In this document: in pieces, positions 1 to 9,183 of the stretch | Layout: each line of letters opens with the position of its first letter | Position numbering within the stretch: the first letter of the stretch is position 1 | Assembly (NCBI RefSeq): GCF_900116645.1 | Contig: NZ_FPBO01000022.1 | Location: 1-64,000 of the forward strand | Origin: Pseudoduganella namucuonensis | GTDB taxonomy: Bacteria > Pseudomonadota > Gammaproteobacteria > Burkholderiales > Burkholderiaceae_D | Direction of reading: 5' to 3' | DNA length: 64,000 nucleotides | Translations under genes and position numbers: made by a program | Notes under the pieces: generated by a model | The model's database searches: none | Told to the model about the DNA's origin: nothing | What the model saw: only the letters and a program-made list of their open reading frames with translations

Positions 1-199
1 GCGCGGCCGACAACGTCGTATGTAGCGTGTGGGCCCGATGCGAACGGTCTTGCACGTCATCGCGCTTGAGCCACTTGGCGGCGGTCGCCTTGGTGATGTT
101 GAACACCTTTGCCGCCTCGTGGGCGGTCAAGCCGGAGGCTTTGATCTCCTGGCGGATTTTCGGCGTTGTGCGGGCCTGCGGATGAATGCGTGTGCTCAT
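1..199 (-). mobile_element. IS481-family transposase, N-terminal part (cut by window start)
   Basis: The minus-strand frame starts with ATG at 199 and runs off the window with no stop. The 66 visible residues begin MSTRIHPQARTTPKIR, followed by a helix-turn-helix of the type LTAHEAAKVFNITKATAAKW. This is the usual N-terminus of IS481-type DDE transposases, which have a winged-helix DNA-binding region ahead of the rve catalytic core; the core would lie outside the window. The start codon overlaps the stop codon of the upstream NACHT gene (ATGA, 199-196). Base composition is GC-rich, unlike the NACHT gene. The family call rests on motif recognition. Confidence 0.8.
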
Positions 200-2631
200 G
201 CTCTCTGACGCTCAGGTGTGCTGCTGCGGTGGGTTGGCGACCGCTTCGGAAAACCAGCGATCAACTCGTCAAGCACGGCCTTGGCACGGAGCAGAGGCAT
301 GCTGCGACGGGGGATATGATCGCATGAAACTAAACAGCTAAGTAGTGGTGCGATTAATATGTTATCAATTCGTCCGATATTTTTTCTTACGGGATGCACT
401 ACGTTACCTGTAACGAAAACAACTCCCTCGCTTTCCAATATGCCAACAATTTTATCTATATAATCTAATACTTGGCGTTGAGTAATTCCGCGATGTAATG
501 CATTCATCTGCCGTCCGCCACCAGCTTGCTTAAAGAGCTTTCGCAATACGGTAATTAGAGCTTTCAACTGGGGCGCAAGATTTAGCTGCAAAACCGCATT
601 TGTGGTCGACATTTCGTCATAATGCTCCACCGTGCATTTTAAGAATATGTTTTTTGGAAGTCCTAACTCGCCCCCCACGCCACCAATTTTCTGAATCAGA
701 CATTCATTAAACCTGATTCCATAGCCAGACACATTGGAAGCAGTTAAAACTTCTACGATGATACACTCCTGCAAAGTCAAGCCATGTAGAGCTATCTCTT
801 CTAAATTTATTTTTCCGAATATCCCAGAATCAACAATCAAATCATCGAAGTTAACACTGCCAATTCCTTCATTATTTGCTACGGCTAAAACCACCATTAC
901 CAAATCAGCTAAAATTTGGTCGACATTGGAGATTCGAGATTTCTGGCGTGCTAATCCTAATACAACAGCCACTAATGTTGACGTTGTATAACCCGATTTT
1001 TGCAGCAAGTATGCTGCCATTTCGATGGCGCGAGGAGAGATTTCGGCAATTGGTAAAGTATTGTTAGACTTAAAATTATCGACTATCAATCTGTAGAATG
1101 CACCACCTTGCAAAGCGGAAAGCATATCTTCGTCAACAAACGAACGCGAACCTGGTTCTTTATCTCTCTGCGTTAGACCAGGAAGGCGCTGAAGCTGAGC
1201 GAGTACGCCTTCACTGGCAGACTGACCAGTTTCAAGGTTGAATGCATTCGAGAGATCAGTACCAGTTACCGGTCCATCTTTTGTTGGGCGCTCGCGCATC
1301 ATAAAGGCTATACGTTCCATTACTGCGCGCAGTGTTAGTGACGCCATTGTAGATGACTCAAGATCAGCCTCGCGCTCAGTAATCTTTGCAAGAAATGTAT
1401 CCCAAGCATGTGCAAAACCGTTTCTTCCATCAATAGCAACGATTTCATCAATTAATTCTTTTTGAATTAGATAGCCGAGAAGCAATGGCTTGCGCGGTAG
1501 CCAATCTGGAAGATTCTTTGACACGCCGTTTTTCTCCAGGAATTCGCGAACGCCATCCTCCGAAAATTCCCCCAGTCGAAAAACCTGCACATTTTTACTG
1601 CCAATTGCTAATGCATCGGCTACTTCCTTTTCATCATCAAAATAGTGGTCTCTGCCGCAAATAAACGCACCAATTCCGGCGGGGATCTTTGATAAAAAGT
1701 CTCGAACGCCACTCAATGCATCGCGCCGTGCTGCTCGCATGAATGTGATGTCATCGCGTCTCATTATAGTTTGCGATGCAACCTCATCAAAGCCATCCAA
1801 TATTAATGTTGCCACGCCGGATCGCCACGCGATTGTCAGATCTTCTTTGGGTGAATATCCAATAGATCGACCGTGACGGTCAAGAATTTCATCTGCATGA
1901 ACTTGGCCCCAGTGCTCTCGGAGATTGAGTGTAAAGGGAACTGGTTCGTTGCCATCAACCCTATGCTGTTCAGCCAATCGCAAGAAAATTTGCCGAGTAG
2001 TAATGCTTTTGCCAGAGCCAAACGGAGCTATTAATATAGCGATTTTCCCTTGAATTATGCACTTTATAATGCTGTCGATAAGAACCGATTTTTGTAAACA
2101 GAACGAAAGAGGTTTGCTAGGTAGTTTGTCGGCTATAAGCGTTATCGGAAGTTGAACATATTTCCTATCATCGATAGTGATCGAATCGGTATTTGGATCT
2201 CTGGCCGATCCGAAAGACGAGTTTTTTCTCAATTTTATATATTTAGAGCCATCAAAAAAACGTCTACGAAGCTGATTGAGCGTAATTGCAATAACCTTGC
2301 TTTTACGCGCATATTCGATATGTTGCGCGTCCAGTTGTTTTTCCGTGATGAACCATTTTGAAATTGCTACTCCATCTTTCCCCTCGTGCAATTCGGCGGC
2401 ATTTAATTTTTTTACATCATCCTTGGCTTTTTCTAGACGAGTGCTGGTTGTCGCCATGATTAGATGAACCACGTCACGAAGTCGTACTATCCCATCGAGT
2501 TCCTGAATATGAGGATTGTTAGGATAATGCGAAGGCTGGCATTCTCCTGGCGATAGCCCCCATATCGCTTCTGCGACAACCCTTACTTCGGCTTCAAAAT
2601 CCATATTATGCTGATGGTCAGTTTTTGACAT
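196..2631 (-). CDS. NACHT/STAND NTPase with restriction-endonuclease-like N-terminus, candidate anti-phage protein
   Basis: 811 residues. Walker A is GSGKS (205-209) after a hydrophobic strand. Walker B is LILDGFDE (276-283), and the following FICGR (about 323-327) fits the sensor arginine of NACHT proteins. Residues about 40-125 resemble a PD-(D/E)xK nuclease-like domain (ELDGIV, then HLIMATTS and EKAKDD), but the usual acidic residue of the ExK-type motif is Met58. Residues about 595-650 show a pentapeptide-like pattern, and a winged-helix-like region lies near 690-750. An AGGA box precedes the ATG. The gene is clearly AT-richer than its neighbours, which suggests horizontal transfer. Its last roughly 30 codons (196-300) are GC-rich and end inside the IS481 transposase start, so the native C-terminus may have been replaced. 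A defence role is inferred from architecture only. Confidence 0.75.
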   Translation of the reverse strand: MSKTDHQHNMDFEAEVRVVAEAIWGLSPGECQPSHYPNNPHIQELDGIVRLRDVVHLIMATTSTRLEKAKDDVKKLNAAELHEGKDGVAISKWFITEKQLDAQHIEYARKSKVIAITLNQLRRRFFDGSKYIKLRKNSSFGSARDPNTDSITIDDRKYVQLPITLIADKLPSKPLSFCLQKSVLIDSIIKCIIQGKIAILIAPFGSGKSITTRQIFLRLAEQHRVDGNEPVPFTLNLREHWGQVHADEILDRHGRSIGYSPKEDLTIAWRSGVATLILDGFDEVASQTIMRRDDITFMRAARRDALSGVRDFLSKIPAGIGAFICGRDHYFDDEKEVADALAIGSKNVQVFRLGEFSEDGVREFLEKNGVSKNLPDWLPRKPLLLGYLIQKELIDEIVAIDGRNGFAHAWDTFLAKITEREADLESSTMASLTLRAVMERIAFMMRERPTKDGPVTGTDLSNAFNLETGQSASEGVLAQLQRLPGLTQRDKEPGSRSFVDEDMLSALQGGAFYRLIVDNFKSNNTLPIAEISPRAIEMAAYLLQKSGYTTSTLVAVVLGLARQKSRISNVDQILADLVMVVLAVANNEGIGSVNFDDLIVDSGIFGKINLEEIALHGLTLQECIIVEVLTASNVSGYGIRFNECLIQKIGGVGGELGLPKNIFLKCTVEHYDEMSTTNAVLQLNLAPQLKALITVLRKLFKQAGGGRQMNALHRGITQRQVLDYIDKIVGILESEGVVFVTGNVVHPVRKNIGRIDNILIAPLLSCLVSCDHIPRRSMPLLRAKAVLDELIAGFPKRSPTHRSSTPERQRA

Positions 2632-2639
2632 TTTGAATT

Positions 2640-3192
2640 CCTAATGAATTTTTAACAAAAAATCATGAAATCATGAATTTAACTGTTTCTATCGATTAAT
2701 TCATATTAAATCATTATGCTCTGACAGTGGAATTTTTATTTTTATCATAGGATACCTCGAAGAACGGGTAGTCCAAGGGAGCGCTTATATGCACCTCGTT
2801 ACCGTGAAAGCCACGGAGCGCGGGCACATGGATTTCCAGCCCGCGTTGCAGCGAGTTAGTATATATCGCCAGGCCCGACCCCTCATTGTGGCGACGACTA
2901 TGTGCTGGTCGGCGCTGCCGCCTTATCTGGCCACTGGCCAATTGCCTTCAGCTGCTTGATCCAACGTAGCGCGTTCTTTTTCGCACTCATGGCCTGGTAG
3001 TCGATCTGCGGGGCGTGACACAGGAAGGTGGAATGCTCGCTCGTGGCGGGGCTCACCCTACTGCACATCGCCAACCGTTAACTGGTGGTCGGCTTCGTCG
3101 GCATTAAGAGCGTAGGGTGGCATTTTATGCGGCGACCGTTCAGCAGTGTTGTCACACCTACCCCCCCGGGTCTCCAGACGCACGCATTGTGA
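2640..3192 (-). other. Non-coding or degraded stretch with unassigned minus-strand frames
   Basis: No convincing intact gene lies here. Two short minus-strand frames have some protein-like character. One of 56 codons (2898-3068) ends in the basic segment AKKNALRWIKQLKAIGQWPD. The other (2714 to about 2860) ends with HVPALRGFHGNEVHISAPLD and a Lys/Asn-rich tail. Neither has a good ribosome-binding site and I recognise neither. Lying between an antitoxin fragment and a putative defence gene, they are probably remnants of accessory genes. Composition falls from GC-rich to AT-rich toward 2700. Confidence 0.3.
2663..2676. promoter_or_regulatory. Paired TCATGA boxes upstream of the NACHT gene
   Basis: Two copies of the palindromic hexamer TCATGA (2663-2668 and 2671-2676) are spaced 8 nt apart, about 35 nt upstream of the NACHT start codon in an AT-rich stretch. 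This could be an operator or part of the promoter, but the short motif in AT-rich DNA may be chance. Confidence 0.25.
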
Positions 3193-3396
3193 TCACGCAG
3201 CCTTGGTTTGATCGATAAAAGCGCGGATCTGAGCGGCATACCTGTCGCCCTCATCCGTATCCAGCACACCCTCGCCACAGGAGAGACAGTAGTCACCGGT
3301 TACGCCATGTATGAGGGTGCGGAACCCCCTGTAGGTGAAGGGCAAGTCGCGTGTTTCATGTATGAGCTCAGCGGCTCCGCAAGCAGGGCATTTCAT
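3193..3396 (-). CDS. MqsA/YgiT-type zinc-binding antitoxin domain, solo 67-residue form
   Basis: The protein starts MKCPACGAAELIHETRDLPF and has a second zinc knuckle, CLSCGEGVLD. The two CxxC pairs are the N-terminal zinc site of MqsA-type antitoxins. Full MqsA proteins are about 130 residues, with a C-terminal HTH_XRE domain that binds DNA; here the frame stops just after the zinc domain, at QTKAA. GGAG lies 7 nt upstream of the ATG. No MqsR-like or DUF4258-type toxin frame is visible between this gene and dacB. It is probably a truncated antitoxin left from a toxin-antitoxin locus, or a solo YgiT zinc-finger protein. Confidence 0.65.
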   Translation of the reverse strand: MKCPACGAAELIHETRDLPFTYRGFRTLIHGVTGDYCLSCGEGVLDTDEGDRYAAQIRAFIDQTKAA

Positions 3397-3460
3397 TCAC
3401 AACTCCTATCGCCAGTGATGTTTTAGCCTATCCGCTAAGCTTTGCAAGTTTGCCGCTTTC

Positions 3461-4999
3461 TTACTGCAGGCGTCGGGCCTGGGCCACCCAGTCGATCAAG
3501 GCGTCGACGGCCTTGCGGCCGTTGCCGTTGCCAACCAGCTCGTGGTTGACCATGGCGACCACGATGCACAGGTCGCCATTCGCGTCCGGCACGTAGCCGG
3601 CGATGGACACCACGTTGCGCAGCGCGCCGGTCTTGACGCGGGCGCGGGCGGCGGCGGCGCTGTCCTTCAGGCGCCGCCTCATGGTGCCGTCCACCGCCGC
3701 GATCGGCAGGCTGGTAAGGAACTCGGGCATCCACAGGCTTTTTTGCGCGGCCCGCAGCAGGCCGGCCATCTGCGCCGGCTTCACGCGCTCCAGCCGCGAC
3801 AGGCCGGAACCGTTTTCAAGCACCAAGCCGTTGTCGTCGATGCCTTGGCGCTGCATCCAGGCGCGGATGACTTGCTCGGCGCGGATGGCGGTGGGCAGCA
3901 CCGTCGCGGCCGCCAGGGCACCGGCTTGCGGGTCGCCAACGCCGGGACCGGCGGCGCCCTGCGGCGGCGCGGTGTAGATGGGCGCCAACGGCCGGCTGCC
4001 CAGCACGGCGTCGGCCTCCAGGCTGCCCAGACTGAGGAACAGCGTGCGCGCCAGGCCGTTGTCGGAGGGCTTGTTTATGTCGCGCAGCACATCCATCAGC
4101 GGGCGCGACACGTGCTCGGACAGCAGCCGCGACGTGGCCGGCGTGGCGCCGCCGGGCAGGGCCTCGCGCGCCTTGCCGGTGAACGTGCCGCCCAGCCGCG
4201 CCCAGCTGCTGCGGAACAGGCCCTCGGCATAGTCGTTGCGATCCAGCACGTTGACGGCGGTGGTCTTCGCGCAATTGCGCGGGAAGGTGCCGTGCAGCGT
4301 GACGGTGATCCTCGCGCCCCTGCGCTCGTATGTCGGCAGTTTCCACCCGCCTTCCCACTTCGCGCAGTCGCCGTCGACCAGTTGCATGTCCGACGCCACC
4401 GTCACGCGCTCCAGCACCGGCAGCATGTCCAGTTTCACTTGCGTGGCGGTCGAGCTGATGTCGACGCGCAGCATGTTCATGTTCAGCAGCAGCGCGTCCG
4501 GTATGACGTTGTAGTAGGACTCGGGCGATTCGTCGAACGGCGGCGCGCCGACGTCGGTGCGGGCGGGCTGGAACAGCTGGCGGTCCAGCACCAGGTCGCC
4601 GGTGATCTTGCGTATGCCCTGGGTGCGCAGCTTTTCCAGCATGTGCACCAGCGCGTCCTCGTCGAAGTCGGGATCGGCGCCGCCGCGCAGGTAGAGGTCG
4701 CCCTGCAGCGCGCCGTTCACCACGTCGCCGGTGGCGCGCAGCTCGGTGCGGCCCTTGAACACCGGACCCAGCTGGTCCAGCCCCACCATGGTGGTCACCA
4801 GCTTCATCGTCGAGGCCGGTTGCATGGGAAGCTCGGCGTTGTGCGACAGCAGCACGGCGTCGCCGCGCATGACCACCGCGCCCATGGCCTCCTCGGGGAT
4901 GTTGGCGGCCTGCAGCAGCCGCGCCACCGGCTCGGGCAGGGCGGCGTGGGCGGCGCCGCAGGCGGCGAGCAGGGCGGCGACGAGAATGCGGCGCAGCAT
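3461..4999 (-). CDS. dacB: D-alanyl-D-alanine carboxypeptidase/endopeptidase (PBP4)
   Basis: 512 residues, a periplasmic class C penicillin-binding protein that cleaves peptidoglycan cross-links and terminal D-Ala. The signal peptide is MLRRILVAALLAACGAAHA. Catalytic motifs are present: SxxK as STMK (Ser63), SDN in the block INKPSDNGLARTL, and VKTG near the C-terminus. I chose the ATG at 4999 because it gives a clean signal peptide; the frame remains open far upstream, but only as a shadow of the next gene. It sits 8 nt downstream of the SpmAB-like gene, so the two are probably co-transcribed. Confidence 0.93.
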   Translation of the reverse strand: MLRRILVAALLAACGAAHAALPEPVARLLQAANIPEEAMGAVVMRGDAVLLSHNAELPMQPASTMKLVTTMVGLDQLGPVFKGRTELRATGDVVNGALQGDLYLRGGADPDFDEDALVHMLEKLRTQGIRKITGDLVLDRQLFQPARTDVGAPPFDESPESYYNVIPDALLLNMNMLRVDISSTATQVKLDMLPVLERVTVASDMQLVDGDCAKWEGGWKLPTYERRGARITVTLHGTFPRNCAKTTAVNVLDRNDYAEGLFRSSWARLGGTFTGKAREALPGGATPATSRLLSEHVSRPLMDVLRDINKPSDNGLARTLFLSLGSLEADAVLGSRPLAPIYTAPPQGAAGPGVGDPQAGALAAATVLPTAIRAEQVIRAWMQRQGIDDNGLVLENGSGLSRLERVKPAQMAGLLRAAQKSLWMPEFLTSLPIAAVDGTMRRRLKDSAAAARARVKTGALRNVVSIAGYVPDANGDLCIVVAMVNHELVGNGNGRKAVDALIDWVAQARRLQ

Positions 5000-5007
5000 G
5001 CCCGGCC

Positions 5008-6246
5008 TCAACCGAAGAACACGTAGGCGACGCAGATCGCGGTGATGACGCCCGCGAAGTCGGCGATCAGGCCGCAGGAGATCGCGTAGCGCGTCTTGCG
5101 GATGCCCACCGAGCCGAAGTACAGCGCAACGATGTAGAAGGTGGTGTCCGCCGAGCCCTGGAAGATGCACGCCAGGCGGCCGACGAAGGAATCCACGCCG
5201 TAGGTGTTCATGGCGTCGATCATCATGGCCTTGGAGCCGCTGCCGCTGAGCGGTTTCATCAGCGCGGTCGGCAGCGCCGGCACGAAGTCGGTGTTCATGC
5301 CCAGGCCGGTGAAGATCCAGTTGAAGCCGGTGACGACGAAGTTGAACACGCCGGCGTTGCGGATCACGCTGATCGCCACCAGCATGCCCACCAGGTAGGG
5401 AATCACGGTCAGCGAGGTCTGGATGCCGCCCTTGGCGCCCTCGATGAAGGCCTCGTACACGTTGACCTTCTTGCGCAGCGCGCCGACGATGAACACGGTG
5501 ATGATGCCGATCAGCACCAGGTTGCTGACCACCTTGGACACGGTTTCGATCTCGGTCTTGGTCAGGTATTGCGTGAAGTACCAGATCAGCGCGACGATGG
5601 CGGTGGTCATGCCGCCCAGCCAGGACAGCACCACGCTGTCCATCAGGTTGATGCGCTGGCGTATCGCCACGGCGATGATGCCGGTCACGGTGGCCACGTA
5701 GGTGGCGATCATGCAGGGGATGAAGATGTCGGACGGGTCGGCCGCGCCCAGGATGGCGCGCTGCGCCATGATGGACAGCGGGATCAGGGTCAGGCCCGAG
5801 GTGTGCAGCACCAGGAACATGATTTGCGCGTTGCTGGCCTCGTCCTTGTTCGGGTTCAGCGATTGCAGGCTTTCCATGGCCTTCAGGCCGAAGGGCGTGG
5901 CGGCGTTGTCCAGGCCCAGCAGGTTGGCGGAGAAGTTCATCACCATGTGGCCGGTGGCCGGGTGGTCCTTGGGGATTTCCGGGAAGATACGCGAGAAGAA
6001 GGGCGCGATCACCTTGGCCAGCCAGCCGATCGCGCCAGCTTTTTCGCCGATGTTCATGATGCCCAGCCACAAGGTCATCACGCCCGCCAGCGGCAGCGCG
6101 ATGTCCATCACGCCCATCTTGGCGGACTCGAAGGTGCCGTCGATGATGCGTTTGAAGATTTCGTTATCGCCCAGGAAAATCCACTGCGCCAGGGCGGCCG
6201 CGAAGCCGACCAGGAAGAATCCAGACCAGATGTAATTGAGCGACAT
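5008..6246 (-). CDS. SpmA/SpmB-like membrane protein with nucleoside-recognition (Gate) domains
   Basis: 412 residues with many hydrophobic helices. The first half (MSLNYIWSGFFLVGF, then VMNFSANLLGLDNAATPFG) resembles spore maturation protein A; the second half (GIQTSLTVIPYLVGML, then GSGSKAMMIDAM and FQGSADTTFY) resembles SpmB. Such fused forms are widespread in non-sporulating proteobacteria and are thought to be transporters or membrane factors of unknown substrate. The start was set at 6246, where the homology begins; the frame continues upstream without membrane-like sequence. It probably leads a two-gene operon with dacB, consistent with an envelope role. Confidence 0.85.
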   Translation of the reverse strand: MSLNYIWSGFFLVGFAAALAQWIFLGDNEIFKRIIDGTFESAKMGVMDIALPLAGVMTLWLGIMNIGEKAGAIGWLAKVIAPFFSRIFPEIPKDHPATGHMVMNFSANLLGLDNAATPFGLKAMESLQSLNPNKDEASNAQIMFLVLHTSGLTLIPLSIMAQRAILGAADPSDIFIPCMIATYVATVTGIIAVAIRQRINLMDSVVLSWLGGMTTAIVALIWYFTQYLTKTEIETVSKVVSNLVLIGIITVFIVGALRKKVNVYEAFIEGAKGGIQTSLTVIPYLVGMLVAISVIRNAGVFNFVVTGFNWIFTGLGMNTDFVPALPTALMKPLSGSGSKAMMIDAMNTYGVDSFVGRLACIFQGSADTTFYIVALYFGSVGIRKTRYAISCGLIADFAGVITAICVAYVFFG

Positions 6247-6424
6247 AGAGCGATAATCCACGAACGAAGGTGACGGGGCGGTTTTGCAGCCAAAGTATAG
6301 GGCCACACCGCCATTCGGCGATGAAAGATTGCGGAGCGCGCATGTAAAAAAGTTATAAGCTGGCGCCACGGCGCGGCAATCGTTATGCTGTCGCCGCGCC
6401 CGTCGTGGGGCTAACGGAGGAAAA

Positions 6425-8176
6425 ATGATGCGTGGTTGGAAATCCGCCCTGCTGGGGAGCGTGCTGGCGCTGGCCTGCGCCGTCGCAAGCGCCGACGCGG
6501 CCGAAGCCGCCCCGAAAGTCTTGCACGCCTTCCTCTCCACCGGCGAAACCGGGCTGGACCCCGCCGTCGCGTCGGACATCGCCACCCTGGGCCTGCTGGA
6601 GAACGTGTTCGACCCCATGCTGCGCTACGAGTACCTGGCCCGTCCCGTCAAGCTGCAGCCGAACACGCTGCGCGCCATGCCGGAGGTGGACGCGGCCGGC
6701 ACCACCTACACCTTCCGGCTGCGCGAAGGCGTCTATTTCACGCCCGATCCCGCCTTCAAGGGCAAGCGGCGCGAAGTCACCGCCGAGGACTACGTCTACA
6801 GCCTGAAGCGCCTGTACGACCCCGAACTGAAATCGCCCTGGCTGTTCCTGCTGGAGGACAAGCTGCAGGGCGACGCCGCGCTGAAAACAAGGTTCAGTCA
6901 CGGCACCGCCATTCCCGGCTTGCGGGCGGTGGACAAGTACACCCTGCGCATCCGCCTGAACGCGCCCGATCCCAACTTCCTGTTCTACCTGGCCATGCCG
7001 GCCACCGCCGTGGTGGCGCGCGAGGTGGCGGAGGCCCACGGCGGCCAAGTCGGCAACCATCCGGTCGGTACCGGCCCCTTCATGGTGGGCGAGTGGAAGC
7101 GCAGCGACAAGATCACGCTGCTGGCCAACCCGGACTTCCGCGAAACGCTGTTCGAAGGCAAGCGCATCCCGCTGGTGGACCGGGTGGAAGTGAAGGTCAT
7201 GGAGGAATACCAGTCGCGCATGCTGGGCTTCCTGAACGGCGAATTCGACTACATCGAGCAGGTGCCGGAATCGATGCGCGACATGGTGCTGCGCGCCGAC
7301 AGCGCCGCGCCCGCGCTCAAGCCCGAGCTGGCGCGCCGCGGCATGGAACTGTCGCCCTTCCCGGTGTTGCAAACCTATTACATGTGGATGAACATGGAGG
7401 ACCCGGTGATCGGCGGCTACGGCAAGGACAAGATCGCCCTGCGCCGCGCCATCGCGCTCAGCTACAACGGCCCGGAGGACGTGGCGCTGCTGAAGAAGGG
7501 CCTGGCGCTGCCGGCGCAATCGCCGCTGCCGCCCGACGTGCTGGGCTACGACCCCGCCTACCGCAGCCCCATCGCCTACAACCCGGCGCTGGCGCGCGCG
7601 CTGCTGGACCGCTTCGGCTACCGAGTGGGGGCGGACGGCTTCCGCACCTTGCCCAACGGCCAGCCGTTGACCTTGACCATGCACACCGAGCCCTCGCAAG
7701 TGGGGCGGCTGCGGGATGAATTGTGGCGCAAGGGCTTGAACGCCATCGGCCTGCGCGTGCAGTTCAAGAGCGACAAGAAAACCGAGATCATCAAGGCTTC
7801 CCGCCTGGGCAAGGTGATGATGTTCGAGACCAACTGGATCGCCGACTTCCCGGACGGCGAAAACTACTTCCAGCTACTGTACGGCCCCAACAGCGGCCGC
7901 GCCAACTACGCGCGCTTCAACCTGCCCGAGTACAACCAGCGCTACGAGCGGGCCCGCAAGCTGGGCGACACGCCCGAGCGCCGCGTGCTGTACCGCGAGA
8001 TGAGCCAGCTGATCCACGCCTACAACCCGTGGGTGCTGCTGACCCATCCCATCTCGGCCGACATCCGGCAACCTTGGCTAAAAAACTACAAGCGCCACCC
8101 GGTGGAAGTCACCAACTGGCGCTACCTCGATATTGACGTCGCCGCGCGGAACCGCGCCTCCAAAACGGCGCCCTGA
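6425..8176 (+). CDS. ABC transporter substrate-binding protein, family 5 (peptide/opine type)
   Basis: 583 residues. The signal peptide is MMRGWKSALLGSVLALACAV with cleavage probably after ASA. The SBP_bac_5 fold covers roughly residues 70-490, with typical segments such as the LREGVYFTPDPAF region, HPVGTGPFMVGEWKR, and FETNWIADFPDGENYFQLLY. These proteins capture peptides or similar ligands in the periplasm for Dpp/Opp-type importers. GGAGG lies 4 nt before the ATG. No permease or ATPase genes are adjacent, so it is an orphan binding protein; the ligand cannot be read from the sequence. Confidence 0.88.
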   Translation: MMRGWKSALLGSVLALACAVASADAAEAAPKVLHAFLSTGETGLDPAVASDIATLGLLENVFDPMLRYEYLARPVKLQPNTLRAMPEVDAAGTTYTFRLREGVYFTPDPAFKGKRREVTAEDYVYSLKRLYDPELKSPWLFLLEDKLQGDAALKTRFSHGTAIPGLRAVDKYTLRIRLNAPDPNFLFYLAMPATAVVAREVAEAHGGQVGNHPVGTGPFMVGEWKRSDKITLLANPDFRETLFEGKRIPLVDRVEVKVMEEYQSRMLGFLNGEFDYIEQVPESMRDMVLRADSAAPALKPELARRGMELSPFPVLQTYYMWMNMEDPVIGGYGKDKIALRRAIALSYNGPEDVALLKKGLALPAQSPLPPDVLGYDPAYRSPIAYNPALARALLDRFGYRVGADGFRTLPNGQPLTLTMHTEPSQVGRLRDELWRKGLNAIGLRVQFKSDKKTEIIKASRLGKVMMFETNWIADFPDGENYFQLLYGPNSGRANYARFNLPEYNQRYERARKLGDTPERRVLYREMSQLIHAYNPWVLLTHPISADIRQPWLKNYKRHPVEVTNWRYLDIDVAARNRASKTAP

Positions 8177-8241
8177 CAAGCGGGGCGCGCGGGACGCATC
8201 TACCGAACGCCGCGTTTGCCCCGTCTGCGTAGAATGGGGTC

Positions 8242-9147
8242 ATGCAGATACTCAACCACAAGGCTGCCGCCTGGGTGGCCGGCCATCCCCTGGAGTTCCT
8301 GCTGCAATGCGTCAGAGGCTTTCGCGCCAACCAGGGGCTGCTGCTGGCGGGCGCCGTCGCCTATTACTCGCTGTTGTCCATCGTGCCGCTGCTGATGCTG
8401 GTGGCCGTGGTGCTGTCGCACTGGGTGCCGGAGGGCGAGCTGCTGCAGACCATAGGCCGCTACCTCGAATGGCTGGTGCCGGGACAGTCGCGCGCCATCG
8501 TCAACGAAATCAGCCTGTTCCTCGGGCAACGCACCGTCATCGGCTGGGTACTGGCCGTCACCATGCTGTTTTTCAGTTCGCTGGCCTTCACCGTGCTGGA
8601 AAACGCCATGTGCGTCATCTTCCTGCATCGTGTCGCGATACGGCGGCGCCACTACCTCATCTCCGCGATACTGCCCTATTGCTACATCCTGTCGCTGACC
8701 GTGGGCGCGCTGCTGGTGACCCTGGTGGCGGGCAGCCTGCAGGTGATCGGCGAGGAGGAACTGAACTTCCTCGGCTACAGCTGGTCGTTGCACGGCGTGT
8801 CCGGCGCGCTGCTCTACCTGCTGGGCGTGAGCGGCGAGGTGCTGATGCTCAGCTCCATCTACCTGGTGATGCCGGTGGGGCGGCTGTCCTGCGCGCACGC
8901 GCTGATCGGCGGCGTGACCGCCACGCTGCTGTGGGAAATCGCGCGCCATGTGCTGGTGTGGTACTTCTCCACCTTGTCGCAGGTGAACGTGGTGTACGGC
9001 TCGCTGACCACGGCCATTGTGGTCATGTTCAGCCTGGAGATAGGCGCGACCCTGCTGCTGTTCGGCGCGCAGGTGATCTCGGAATTCGAGCGCGTCGGCC
9101 GCGACGAGCAGGACGAGCAGCCCGAGCCCATGAGCACCACCGGCTAG
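8242..9147 (+). CDS. YihY/BrkB family inner-membrane protein
   Basis: 301 residues with about six membrane helices. Family-typical segments include FRANQGLLLAGAVAYYSLLS near the N-terminus, FSSLAFTVLENAM, and VNVVYGSLTTAIVVMFSLEI near the end, followed by a charged cytoplasmic tail. BrkB/YihY proteins (UPF0761) have been linked to envelope integrity, but their molecular role is unsettled. The gene is followed after about 50 nt by the convergent sensor kinase. Confidence 0.88.
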   Translation: MQILNHKAAAWVAGHPLEFLLQCVRGFRANQGLLLAGAVAYYSLLSIVPLLMLVAVVLSHWVPEGELLQTIGRYLEWLVPGQSRAIVNEISLFLGQRTVIGWVLAVTMLFFSSLAFTVLENAMCVIFLHRVAIRRRHYLISAILPYCYILSLTVGALLVTLVAGSLQVIGEEELNFLGYSWSLHGVSGALLYLLGVSGEVLMLSSIYLVMPVGRLSCAHALIGGVTATLLWEIARHVLVWYFSTLSQVNVVYGSLTTAIVVMFSLEIGATLLLFGAQVISEFERVGRDEQDEQPEPMSTTG

Positions 9148-9183
9148 CGCGGGCTTGGGGCCAGGGCATGGGACACGGACCGC

